DNA from: Toxorhynchites rutilus septentrionalis
Taxonomy: Eukaryota; Arthropoda; Insecta; Diptera; Culicidae
Direction: 5' to 3'
Assembly (NCBI RefSeq): GCF_029784135.1
Contig: NC_073746.1
Span: forward strand, 304,677,665 to 304,741,664
DNA: 64,000 nt
Shown here: positions 23,447 through 34,499 of the stretch, piece by piece
Position numbering within the stretch: position 1 is the first letter of the stretch
Layout: each line of letters opens with the position of its first letter
Made by a program: the position numbers and the translations under genes
The notes under the pieces: generated by a model
Told to the model about the DNA's origin: nothing
What the model saw: only the letters and a program-made list of their open reading frames with translations
Databases searched by the model: none

Positions 23447-24457
23447 TTTATCATTGAAATTTTTTTAACTATTAAAACCGTTGCCTTAAACCCCAAAAAC
23501 ATTGCCTTGTAAATTTACTTTATTACGCCTTTGGTTATGCAAAAAAGTTGGTATTGAATTATAGAGACTTTAAACTCGGAGAGTCCATTCGTCTTTTTTG
23601 GTTATGCACTAGAGTTTCAAAGAGAAAACATAAAATTTGATTTTTTTTTATCGAATGCACGATTTATTTTATTGGAAAAATTGCATGATCTTACGCTGTG
23701 GATCCAAAATAGTACGCGTACAGTGAAAAAAATTTCAATTTGTTGCATCTTCAATGAATATAAACACAATTTTCTGCCGATTGTCTAAAATCGTGGTTTT
23801 GTTATATGGAAATGACTCCCAAATAAAAATCTTCAATTTTCAGCAGCCCAAAAAAATGAGGTGCTGCCAGATACTTTTAGATGATTTTGGCTAAGTAAAA
23901 TATTGAAATAATATCCCAAGTGAGGCGAAAAGAATATTTTTGTTGGTGGCAATATAGTTGCCACTAGGACCCGAAATATTTGAAGGTGAAAAATGAAGAC
24001 CGACTGTACTCCCAGTAGCTTCGCTTCGACTAGAACTGCTTTGGCAGTCGCCGCCAACAAGAAATGACTTGACCAGAAAATGAATTGATTAGCGTTGACC
24101 AGCGAGGATGACTGGTGAACTAGTCCAGTCAGTGGTTATTTTAACTGACTCGACTAATGAATACAAATCTGCCTCTTCATCCAACTGACTTCAATCCACA
24201 TTTCCATTTTCCCCTGACACTGATTTTGTACCCGCGAACCCATCTTGTTTTATCTTATTTTACGTCCATATAAAGAGGAACGAAAACTTGATTCCTGATG
24301 CAAAAAAGGAGTTACCCCATCAATGGATGGTTTATTTTCTACCCATCGTGAACTCAAACCAACGAACTTAGACATTTATCAAGTATGCTATAAAGGTCCT
24401 CGCGTTAGTATTAGTAAATAGCGTGCAAAATAGCGCGCACACACACTGCACGCTATT
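23447..24457. other. No supported gene
   Basis: A 75-codon minus-strand frame at 23833-24060 has no domain. Nothing else is supported. Confidence 0.35.
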
Positions 24458-24902
24458 TTATACGTAATTTTCGTGGAAATAAATATGCGCGTGCTGCGTG
24501 CACTTGGCCGGTAGCACCGACCTCTCGATCTTCCTCTTCAGCATCCTTTGGAGCTTCTTGTCGCTCAGGGTCGTCGGCCGTCTGGAACCGGGCTTTCTAT
24601 CGATGCTCTGATTGATATCCAATAGTACCAAGATGTTGTAGATGCTGGAACGGATGGATCCGGCGTTCACAAAGTCACGGTTAGAGTTCGACTGATAAAG
24701 CTGCCAATTTTTTTCCGCTTTCTCATGGGTTACTATGATTGATGCTGCATGGGTAATTTTGTCAATTTTTGTCCATTTTTCCAATGCAAACGTTATGATA
24801 AATTGCGATTTTAGGTAGTTTCGATCATAAGTGCCAAGTTTCAAAAAAATCGGAGAGGGTCGGGTCAGTAGCCGGCTGATTTGGGGTGGAATTGCCCTGT
24901 AT
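24458..24902 (-). pseudogene. Tc1/mariner-type transposase relic with its 5' end
   Basis: The minus strand carries a possible element end (CAGGGCAATTCCACCCCAAA near 24900), then a frame of 128 codons. That frame contains NRDFVNAGSIRSSIYNILV and RKPGSRRPTTLSDKKLQRML, the paired helix-turn-helix and basic GRPR-like hook of Tc1/mariner transposases. It is cut off before any catalytic residue. Different in sequence from the other Tc1-type relics in the window. Confidence 0.5.
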
Positions 24903-25323
24903 GCATCTTTCTATCGCATGAATCAACAAAGGCTGATATTTTTTTATTTTACTATTTTACTAAACTCGTTTTAAACAGCATTTTTTTCCTCAAGTGGCCA
25001 TCATTTTGTCAAAAACATGTTTTTGACTTGTCCTAGGTTCACACGATAGCGGCATCTTTACTGATTCAGAATCTGTTTGATTTTTTTTTCTTGTTTTAGA
25101 TAACCGGAAGGGCTGGAATCGTGTACGCCATGGCATACCTTTTTTTAACTTCCTCACTTCATCAGCTTGTAACTTTGCTAGTTATGAATGTTTTCTCCGT
25201 TCAATTTTTGTTTAATTGTTAAAAGATAGATAAACAAACAATGATATAATGGACTGTGAAAATATTCTTTGTTCTATTTTTTCGGAGCTCGAAAAAACGT
25301 TCGAAATTGGTTAAAATTCGTTA
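24903..25323. other. No supported gene
   Basis: AT-rich spacer before the DD37E transposon. Confidence 0.4.
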
Positions 25324-26619
25324 AAGGGTGTGTCACATCAAATTGTATCACGGAAAAAACGCTGTAGAAATTTTATTTTTAGGAATTATATCTTCAGCTT
25401 TCGCTTATAATCATAAGAGTGTATAGATCACGTTGGCCATGCTTCACTGTCAATTTTTCGTAAATTTGGAAAAATGTCGTCGAACGAAAAAGAGCGTCGT
25501 GAATTAATCCTGCGCACTCATTTCGAGAATCCGGAGTTGTCACATCGGGACATCGGTAAGATGCTGGGAATCGTCCAATCCACGGTCAGCAGAGTACTAA
25601 AACGATACTTCGAGAACCTAACCATCGACCGGAAGGTGAAGAACGGCAAAAATGGATGCTCCGTCAGTGAAAAAGATCACAAGCGCGTAGTTAAGCAGTT
25701 TAGACGTGATCCGAGAAGTTCGGTCCGGGATGTCGCCAATAAGCTGAATTTGTCAAGTTCATTCGTCCAGCGGACCAAGCAGCGGGAGGGCCTGCGTACA
25801 TACAAGGTTCAGAAGGCTCCTAACCGCGTCGAAAGGCAAAACATGGTGGGGAAGACGCAAGCCCGGAAGCTGTACACCGAAATGCTGACGAAGCCGCATT
25901 GCCTGGTAATGGACGACGAAACCTACGTCAAAGCGGACTTTCGTCAACTGCCGGGCCTGTTGTTCTTCTCCGCAGAGGACAAATCCAGCGTTCCGGAGGA
26001 GATTCGCAAGCAGAAACTATCCAAGTTTGCCAAAAAGTACATGGTGTGGCAAGCGATCTGCTCTTGCGGAAAGCGGAGCGCCCCCTTCGTGATGACCGGC
26101 ACGGTAAACGGGCAGGTTTACCTTAAGGAGTGCCTACAGAAGCGCTTACTACCACTATTGAAGCAGCACGAGGGCCCGACCATCTTCTGGCCGGATCTCG
26201 CTTCGTGCCACTATTCAAAGGACGTGTTGGAGTGGTACGAAGCCAACGGGGTCACCTTCGTGCCAAAGGAAATGAACCCGCCCAACGCGCCGGAGCTTCG
26301 CCCAATAGAGAAATATTGGGCGATTATGAAGCACGCCCTCCGGAAGAACGCAAAAGTTTTCAAATCGGAGGCGAACTTCAAGAGAAAATGGATTTCTGTT
26401 CAAAAAAAACTACAACCTGACGTTGTACAGAACCTTATGGACGGGGTAAAGAGGAAGGTGCGAGCATACGGGCTTGGGCTCGAAGTATGAATAAAAAGAA
26501 AATGCCAAAAGTTGTTTAATAGTTTTTATTTTACTGTCTAAAATTTTCAAAAGGATCGGTCTACTGGGCGAATTTCTACAGCGTTTTTTCCGTGATGCAA
26601 TTTGATGTGACACACCCTT
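25324..26619 (+). mobile_element. DD37E Tc1/mariner transposon, copy 1 (structurally intact)
   Basis: A 1296-bp element flanked by TA on both sides (25322-25323 and 26620-26621). Its inverted ends are AAGGGTGTGTCACATCAAAT on both strands, and the match extends to about 49 bp with one mismatch. It contains one uninterrupted transposase gene. Ends, target site and frame are all preserved, so this copy could be active. A close relative lies at 44640-45921. Confidence 0.93.
25474..26490 (+). CDS. DD37E Tc1/mariner transposase
   Basis: 338 aa, full length for the family. Residues about 1-120 form two helix-turn-helix units (HRDIGKMLGIVQSTVSRVL; SSVRDVANKLNLSSSFVQRT) for binding the terminal repeats. 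The catalytic triad is the first Asp in LVMDDETYVKADF, the Asp of FWPDLASCHY and the Glu of LRPIEKYW. Exactly 37 residues lie between the second Asp and Glu, which makes it DD37E, a lineage best known from mosquitoes. The enzyme cuts and pastes the element at TA sites. The start ATG (25474) gives the complete first helix; its loss is one of the changes in copy 2. No frameshift or stop inside. Confidence 0.93.
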   Translation: MSSNEKERRELILRTHFENPELSHRDIGKMLGIVQSTVSRVLKRYFENLTIDRKVKNGKNGCSVSEKDHKRVVKQFRRDPRSSVRDVANKLNLSSSFVQRTKQREGLRTYKVQKAPNRVERQNMVGKTQARKLYTEMLTKPHCLVMDDETYVKADFRQLPGLLFFSAEDKSSVPEEIRKQKLSKFAKKYMVWQAICSCGKRSAPFVMTGTVNGQVYLKECLQKRLLPLLKQHEGPTIFWPDLASCHYSKDVLEWYEANGVTFVPKEMNPPNAPELRPIEKYWAIMKHALRKNAKVFKSEANFKRKWISVQKKLQPDVVQNLMDGVKRKVRAYGLGLEV

Positions 26620-28089
26620 TAGAGTACCCCATCGAAGTACTATATCACAGAATTATTGTTACCGATTTGTGTGAGTCACACATAGTATAACAGCATGAAC
26701 CAATGTATTCTCGATTAATTGCCCAACCGAAATACACTGATAAAATCTCTCAATGCAACATAATAACTACCAGATCAAGTGATTAAATCGACTCAGCTCT
26801 GGGCAGCAGAGCAAAATGATACCAATTTGCATACTTATATGTGTATTCTGCTATTGTTCTGTGCCGGGAAACGATATTAATTCGAAATAATTGGAATTAT
26901 TGCTTCAGCTCCAGGTGCCAGGTGGGTCAAAAGACACATTAACAACAGTGTGGGAAAAGTTGATGTGATTATTCACGGATAATTGATTTACATGCTACAA
27001 GTATCAGTTATGGCTAGGCTTTTTAACTGGAATCATATTTTGTACTCCCGCGTTGAATAATTACTGGATTCACGCGTTGTACAAAATGTATTACACTGGC
27101 GACGCTCACCGACAAGTTGCGGGATGTAAAAATGCAATTACTCCTGTTAATCGAATCTGAACGTCATAATCTTGCTTCAATTAAACTTCGATTGACCTAA
27201 TTGCAAACGGGCGCTTATGGACGCTTTATAGCGTCTGATTTCAATAAAGAAAAATAAGCACTCATTTGCATTGAATCATTTGATCGATCTTCTTCGAAAC
27301 AATTGTAGTGACGCCCGGTGGGTGGGGCACTACCCTCCGGATCCTATACGCGCCCCATTGCCACAGAACTGTGGGAGATTCTGGTCCATCTCACGCACGT
27401 GTGCCTTTCACACCAATCGAATCTGTCGATTGGAGAGTGAGTGTGATGTGCGTTTAATATCTGGGTTCATTGGGGGTCATAGGCTTCTCGATTTATAAAT
27501 GGGCTCTCATTCGTACGGCTTGTGCTAATTAGATCTAAACCTGTAATTAAACGCTTTATCAGGGTGAGGCAGGTTGCAAGATTGGAGATTTGGGAGCTTT
27601 CGTTGTATAAAAATGATGCGCTGTTGGGTCGAATGTTTAGTACGGTTTTCGGTGAGAAGTGAGAAGATTGTGCCTGAAAATGGTTAAGTTTGCCAAATGT
27701 GAGAAACATGAGTATTTGTTGGATTGTCATATATTTAAGAAGTGGATTAGAAAAATGTATCATCAGTTCGAGAAATGTCGGAAATATTTCTGTCATATGT
27801 TGGATTTTAGGATTGTTAGACGGTTGGTTGATCCGTGTTGAAAAGTGTGATTTTTAGATGCCCTATAGGACAAATTACCAAAATTATTCGGTGGATAAGC
27901 TTATCTTTATTCGGCGGAGGAGTCATCCAACTTGTAGATTATATTCAGTGTCGATAAATCATAAAACAAACCGATTGTGAAGAACGGAGCTCGTAATCTG
28001 TTATGTTAAAAAAAAATTAAAATGGTTGGATTGCGGGCTGCTTTTCCTATACTTTTTGGAGTTGAATATCAGAAGTTCAATATATTTAA
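26620..28089. other. No supported gene
   Basis: Mostly AT-rich, with a G+C-richer patch near 27300-27480 that shows no convincing frame. A 109-codon minus-strand frame at 27467-27796 has no recognisable domain. Confidence 0.35.
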
Positions 28090-28226
28090 TTGGGGAATAA
28101 GTTCGTAGCGCAGCTTTCATTTTAACCAAAAAACAAGGGTCAAATGAACACTTTCCCTTTGCCAAACAGCAAACGATTCGTTGTAAAATAAAAGAAATAT
28201 AAAAACGCTATGAACTTATTCCCCAA
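28090..28226. mobile_element. Very short TIR element (137 bp)
   Basis: Both ends read TTGGGGAATAAGTTC(G/A)TAGCG inward, one on each strand, giving about 21 bp of inverted repeat with one mismatch. The interior is noncoding. Structure of a tiny MITE; the target duplication is unclear. Confidence 0.65.
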
Positions 28227-28578
28227 CCCAATAGTTCGGACCGCTTCCATCGAAGTATTCTAAGATTGGACCATGTTGCGATTTCGATTTCGAATGAACG
28301 AAGTTCAGTTGATCCATTGGAACAGATCATTGAATCTGTTGTAGGATTACTGTAGAAAGCTGATATATGCACAGAAGAGGCGTCCTCGCTAGCCAGCGCA
28401 TTGTCGATGTTCTCTGGGAATGGCAGCAAATGCTGCTATCTTTAATTAATGGCAGAATCTTCGGACATTTGCGCCACACATGTTTATCGTTTCTTGAACT
28501 ATTGTAGACAAGTTTGTTTTATATCCAATTCTTTATATATCCAATACTATTTCAAGGCGATCCTATTATCTCTTATTA
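28227..28578. other. No supported gene
   Basis: Spacer between the short TIR element and the mariner element. A 73-codon minus-strand frame (28208-28429) overlaps the MITE end and is not convincing. Confidence 0.35.
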
Positions 28579-29860
28579 TTAGGCTGTCAAAAAAGTCCTG
28601 CGGTATTTTTTTTTGAATTTTCATTTGTTCATAAAATTAGTTACAATCATCTGTTTTAAGTCAAATATGCGCCGTTTTGTTCGATGACTTGTTCCCAACG
28701 AGATGTCAACTTCATAATACCCCTGTTATAGAAGCTCGCTTCCTTATTGGCAAAAAACTCGGATAGCCAATTTTCACAGGCCTCTTTTGTGGCTAACTTC
28801 TGACTACCTAGCTCGTTTGCCATGGACAAGAACAGGTGGTAGTCACTTGGTGCAAGGTCCGGACTATACGGCGGATGCAAAAGAACCTCCCATCCGAGCT
28901 CCCGGAGCTTTTGGCGCGTCACCAAAGAAGTGTGTGGCCTGGCGTTGTCCTGATGGAAGACAATGCGGCCTCTGTTTATCAAAGATGGTCTCTTCTTCAT
29001 GAGTGCTACCTTCAAGCGGTCCAGTTGTTGGCAGTACAGGTCCGAATTGAGCGTTTGGCCATAGGGAAGCAGCTCATAATAGATTATTCCTTGACAATCC
29101 CACCAAACACACAGCAGAACCTTCCTGGCCGTTAATGAAGGCTTGGCCACCGTCTGAGCCGCTTCAGCGGGCTTCGACCACGACCGTTTGCGCTTCACGT
29201 TGTCGTAAGTGACCCACTATTCATCACCAGTCACCATCCGCTTCAGAAACGGGTCGATTTTGTTGCGATTCACATGCGTCGATACGGTCAAAGATGTTTT
29301 TTTGCGTCAACGTGTGTGGCACCCATACATCGAGGTTCTTTGTGAATCCAAGCTTCTTCAAATGGTTAATAACGGTTTGATGACTTATCCCCAGCTCTTG
29401 GCCGATGCTACGGCTGCTACTATGCCGGTCTTTCTCGGCTAATTCAGCGATTTTGTCGCAATTTTCGACGACAGGCCTTCCGGAGCGTGGCGCATCTTCG
29501 ACGACCTCTACACCAGAACGAAAACGTTGAAACAATCGTTGTGCGGTGGAAATGGAAACTGTATCGGGTCCATAAATTGCACAAATTTTATTGGCAGCTT
29601 GAGATGCATTTTTGCCTTTGTCATAGTAGTACTGTAAAATATGTCGGATTTTCTCTTTATTTTGCTCCATATTTGCGACACTATAACTCACGAACGACTT
29701 ATCCAAGCAAAACACTGTCAAGGACTATATTATAGCTATATTATAGCAAAAATACTTTTCCAACAAGCAATAGTATGACTCGATACAATGAATACAACAA
29801 AAACTACGCGCTTACAACGACACCTCGCGGAAATACCGCAGGACTTTTTTGACAGCCTAA
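28579..29860 (-). mobile_element. mariner (MLE) transposon, inactivated
   Basis: A 1282-bp element bounded by inverted repeats TTAGGCTGTCAAAAAAGTCC (continuing TGCGGTATTT), with TA on both outer sides (28577-28578 and 29861-29862). It contains a decayed mariner transposase on the minus strand. Size and end sequence fit the mariner family sensu stricto. Confidence 0.9.
28656..29721 (-). pseudogene. mariner transposase (DD34D type), broken by frameshift and stop
   Basis: The N-terminal frame (29224-29721) has the mariner HTH region, FQRFRSGVEVVEDAPRSGRP, and the hallmark WVPHTLTQKN. The C-terminal frame (28656-29198) has VFHQDNARPHTSLVTRQKL and HPPYSPDLAPSDYHLF, the second Asp and the YSPDLAPSD motif of mariner. 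Between them one frameshift (about 29255-29275) and an in-frame TAG (29214-29216) interrupt the gene close to the first catalytic Asp. The rest is well preserved, so inactivation looks recent. Final residues reach the stop near 28656. Confidence 0.88.
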
Positions 29861-30060
29861 TATTTAGATTTTAGAATAGGTGCATTTTGTTTAATAATTT
29901 ACAGTGGGACTGATTCGCAATATTTCTAATTTGAAAGGGAGTATTTTCCATAGTTTATTACATTATAGTCAGCGAAAAACTCCGTGTTTTCTGGCATGGA
30001 CTGCACTGCCCTTCTAAGCATAGTTGTCCCATGTCACTTTTTGACAATTTTCACTTTTCT

Positions 30061-30545
30061 TCATAAAACGATGTTTTCATGCCTAATCTTCCGGAAAAAC
30101 ACAACAAAGTTATAGTTTGTTCCCAGCTTTTAAAAAACATCAAACATCAAGTTCAATTGTCCCATGTTGATATTCTATACATAACTGTCCCACCATGTAT
30201 TTTTTGTAGATACATAATAAATGAATCGATTCAAGAACAAAAATTTTATGTCATGCTTTCAGCAGGACTATTGTACTTATATCTGGTTTGGAAAAATAAA
30301 CTAATTCTCAAACAAATAATAAAAAGTTTAACAGAACACGTGTACACCTTGTTAGTGAATGCCTGATAACAATGAGATTTATATTTATATCACGCCTTTC
30401 TTCATAGAACGATGTTTTTATTCATTATCGTTCGGAAAAACTCAAAAAAACTTATTGTTTGTTCCCAGTTTTTCGAAAAACATCAAACATCAAGTTCAAT
30501 TGTCCCATGTTGATATTCTATGCATAATTGTCCCACCATGAATTT
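30061..30545 (+). repeat. Imperfect direct repeat (two units of about 140 bp)
   Basis: Units at about 30061-30205 and 30401-30545 share AACATCAAACATCAAGTTCA and ATTGTCCCATGTTGATATTC, followed by 'tat(a/g)cataa(c/t)tgtcccaccatg'. No coding capacity. Confidence 0.75.
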
Positions 30546-31293
30546 TTAAGCCCGCAACCAGAGAAGAGAAGTGGAACTTGAGAGAAAAAAGTGGCAACGA
30601 TTTGTGGCAAGAAAATGTAAACAGTGAAAAAATTGACAGATGGTTTACGCTCTAAAAATTGAACATATTGTTGAGATGTCTCTAAAAAGGGTGTAATGTT
30701 ATTAATGTTAGCATCATCATGATAAACACGGCGAATGGGATAGAAATTACGAACTGAAAATTGAGTGAAATATACATATAGGCGTTGAAACGCTGTGGAC
30801 TAATATTATAATGCATTTTTATCGGTTTATGTATAATGCATTATCAAAATAAACCCATATGTATTGTAATTATAACTTGCTGTGCTATTCAGAACAACAT
30901 TTATGGTCGTATTCCACCAATGATGACAAATGTGTAATTTACGAATGAAGCTTCGCCATAGAAACTGAACATTGAATAAAAAAATTAACATGTGGTAAGA
31001 GCATCAGTTGAAATATTTTAAAGCATTCTCATCGGAATAAAATGAATGATACAATAATTATACGACTAAATGATGTATGTACGCTTAAAAAACAACATAA
31101 AAATATGATTTCTGAATTAATTTCTTTTTTTTCAGTTTCGAAAGCCATTTTTATTTGTTAAAATACCCTCTGTTGGTATTGTATCCAGAATTTACAAGGC
31201 AATGAAACGTTAACGTCAATTAGTTTCTAGTAATCAGCTTTTTAGTTGCAGGTGAAATTAACCAAAAATATTTTTTTAGTATTATATATCTTC

Positions 31294-32400
31294 CATGCCA
31301 AACCGACATAGTGGTTCTCAAATTTTCGTGTAAATTGGTAGTTTTGTTCCTTTTCGTTAAATATTAGATTCCATTCCATTTTAGGGTGGTTCAAAAAATC
31401 TAGTTTTTCCCCCTTTTCAAAAATATATTTTTTTTAATTCATATCTTTTGAACTACTAAACCGATTCAGATGATCGACATATCAAATTGGCCAGTTAGCT
31501 AGGTTTTTTTGAAAAAATACTATACTTGCAACAAAAAGTAATTTTGTTTTTTTAATTATTGATCGTAATTGTTCTTTATAGTTTTCATTCAGGGGCGCTA
31601 TATATTTTTATATTTTTTTTCAAAAGCTGAGGATTTTTTAGATAACATATCAAAAAATGTGTTCTTCTTCGTTTTTGAATTATAATTTTTCAAATTTAAT
31701 TGATGGTTCAAAAAATAATTTTTCTCCTATTTTCCAAAAATGACGCTTTTCAAAAATTCATAACTTTTGATCTACTGAACCGATTCAGATAATCGACATA
31801 GTTAATTTAAGTCAATAATTTCCCAATTTTTTTTTCGCTAGTGCAATATTTTTCTAAAAAATTATAGGCTTTAATTTGATATATCGATCATCTGAATCGC
31901 TGTAGCAGTTCAAATGTTATGAATTTTTGAGAATAGGAAAAAGGGGAAGAAAATAATATTCCGAACTATCGGTAAACTTTAAAAAATTTTCACTCCAAAA
32001 AGAACATATCTAATTTTTAATAAAAAAATGTAAATGTGTAAAAAAATCTTCAGTTTTCAAAAAAAAAAATATAGAAAAATATAGCGCCGTTGGTGCCGAA
32101 ACCATGTAAACTATAAAAACGGATACTATAAAGAATTACGAAAACAAAATTCAAATTTCTTGCAAGTTTGATATTTTTCCAAAAAAAAAAAAGACTAGCT
32201 AATTAACTTCAAATGTATTGATCATCTGAATCGGCTTAGCGGTTCAAACGTTATGAGTTTTTGATAAAAGTCATTTTTGGGAAAAAGTGAACAAAATCGA
32301 ATCACCCAAAAAAAATATTACAGGTTCAATATTTTACCATAACGAAAACAAGCTACCAATTTTCACGAAAATCTGAAAACCACTATATCAGTTTGGCATT
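31294..32400. repeat. Foldback repeat (1.1 kb)
   Basis: The left arm starts CATGCCAAACCGACATAGTG and the right arm ends with the complement (cactatatcagtttggcat). Internal segments such as 'accgattcagatgatcgacat' recur inverted as 'gatcatctgaatcggct'. AT-rich and noncoding. The arm motif 'agtggttctca(a/g)attttcg' also appears near 46620. Confidence 0.6.
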
Positions 32401-32560
32401 CACAAATTTCAAAGTTCGCGTTTTTCTTTTTGTTTTTCATGTCTTTTAGTGCGGCCATAATAATAATTAGGATTACTGCATTTGGATTGATGCTACAAAA
32501 TATCATTACCTTCCTTGAATAGTGAATGTGATATAATTCACTTTATATATGTATATATAT

Positions 32561-33023
32561 ACTAGCTAACCCGGCAAACTTCGTCCCGCCCATTTACTTG
32601 ATTAATTCTCGAGTAATGCAGAAATTTGTGTTTGGCAGCCACCCCTAAGAGTGGGGGGAGGGGTATCTAACCACCATAGAAACATTCATTGCACCCTAAA
32701 GTTTCCATATGCCTAATTTGGTTTAATTTGCTTGATTAATTCTCGGGTAATGCAAAAATTTGTGTTTCATTTGTATGGCAGCCCCCTCTAAGAGAGGGGG
32801 AAGGAGTATCTTAACACCATAGAAACACTTATTGCATCCTAAAACCTCCACATGCCAAATTTGGTTTCATTTGCTTGATTAATTCTCGAGTAATGCAGAA
32901 ATTTGTGTTTCATTTGTATGGCAGCCCCCCCTTAGAGAGGGGGGAGGGGTCTCAAAATATCACGAAAACCTTCCCCGGCCCCAAAAACCCCTAATATAAT
33001 AAAGCCCCTATAATAAAGCAAGG
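32561..33023 (+). repeat. Tandem block of the 'ACTAGCTAACCCGGCAAACT' repeat
   Basis: Starts ACTAGCTAACCCGGCAAACT and then contains three imperfect units of about 170 bp. Each has 'gattaattctcg(a/g)g(t)aatgca(g/a)aaatttgtgtt', a G-rich 'agagaggggg' segment and 'atgccaaatttggtt'. Related pieces occur at 44558 and 46700-46880. It is a widespread type of insect interspersed repeat; function unknown, no protein. Confidence 0.7.
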
Positions 33024-34499
33024 GTAATCATGGATTTTTCATAACCATCTCAGTAAAATATTGAAAAAAAAATTCCTTTTTTAATTTCTCTTTCAAATTT
33101 TGATAAAATTGCACTGAATAGTTAAATAAGGGCAATATTAATATTTGAATAAACTTATGTAATTATAAACATGTTTATATGAACCTTCCCATCTACTCAT
33201 TCTTCATTAAAGACCTTGCGTCAGGACAGCTAGAAATCGATACACTCTCAAATCAAGTGTGCCTGAAAAAATTATATTCTTCACGTAAACAAGCGATAAA
33301 AATGTGGACACTTTTTAGTCAGTGATTTGTATGGAGTTCCACTGCAGTGCCGCAACCGTTATTGATTGATTCAAGTGAGGTGATCTGTTTACATTTCATT
33401 AAACAATAGTTTTTTGCTTATAAAAAACCCAGTGTATTGCTAAAATGAAATGCCTAAAGCTTTTGGTAGACAAATATTGTAGAAAATATTTATTGCGTTT
33501 TTCTCAGTTGCTGATTTTAGAACATGGGACAACTATGCGTAGAACGGCCGTGCAGATCTCCGCTTCAAGAGAGTGACTAGCTACCCGGAAGTGCTTCTTC
33601 CAAAACGTCTACCATTTTTGGTGAATAAATTGAGGCACCTTCACTCTGGTACTTTAGTTTGCAAGTTGGAAGCCATCTCAATAACCGCATGACAGATTGT
33701 GACGAAATTTTGCACATGTAAACATTATACTCTAAACTAGTTTTACCCAAAATTTCAACAATTTTCATTCATGCAATAAAAAAGTTTTACACAAAATAGT
33801 GTTTTTTTTTCTAGTAGAATCTTTATTTATATTTCATATAGATTTTTTATATTTTATCATGTTTATTTTTACCTTGTACTAAACTGTTCGCAAGTAGAAT
33901 ATTTTTCAACATCTCCCGGTTTCAATTAATGGGGTGACATGGGGTGCACACTCCGTTGCAAGTTTTTTATCTTTGCTTATTTATATCCGAATCATTCTCA
34001 TGATTCTTTATTGTATAGGAAAAGTTTCCTGAAAACTTTTTGCGAAGCTTATCCTGAGACAGAGGATCAAAACCGCTTGAACTGCGGTTTATAAGCGGTT
34101 TTGGTTTAACACAAAATATCAAAGTAAAACAGTTACAACAAAACCGATTGTCTGTAAAATTTGTTCTCGTGTGAAACCTTGAAGCAGCAATAGTAGAATA
34201 TTATTCGCAGATGTCTAAACTCTCTGGAACTGAAAATAGACGGAATTATTTCCCAGTGTTATAATATTCTATATACCTGGAATAATAACGCTTGCATTAA
34301 ACAATTGATAATTTTCAGATGGTGATAAAAAAAACTATAAATGATAAATTTATGGGAAATATTTTCCATAGAACATATTTTTATTGACCATGTTACAACA
34401 ATATGTTGACGCCCTGTCGGACGACTCCTCAGCAGTTGTCCGGAATTTTCGCCCTTGGTGTCAAAAAACTTATTTGTTGGTATGTTTTTCAGTTATTTC
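33024..34499. other. No supported gene
   Basis: Contains the right end of the inverted-end repeat (to 33555) and AT-rich DNA. A 63-codon minus-strand frame at 33577-33768 is unsupported. Confidence 0.35.

Larger units (their letters stand above)
30001..33555. repeat. Repeat block bounded by inverted ends (3.55 kb)
   Basis: The left end CTGCACTGCCCTTCTAAGCA and the right end (minus strand) CTGCACGGCCGTTCTACGCA are followed by the shared TAGTTGTCCCATGT. That gives about 34 bp of inverted ends. The interior is noncoding and contains other repeats (direct repeat at 30061-30545, foldback at 31294-32400, tandem block at 32561-33023). It may be one non-autonomous element with later insertions, or two solo ends that happen to face each other. 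No target duplication was found. Confidence 0.45.

Noticed and set aside
26130..26420. 96-codon second frame inside the DD37E transposon
   Set aside because: Shifted shadow of the transposase; a matching shadow is present in copy 2.
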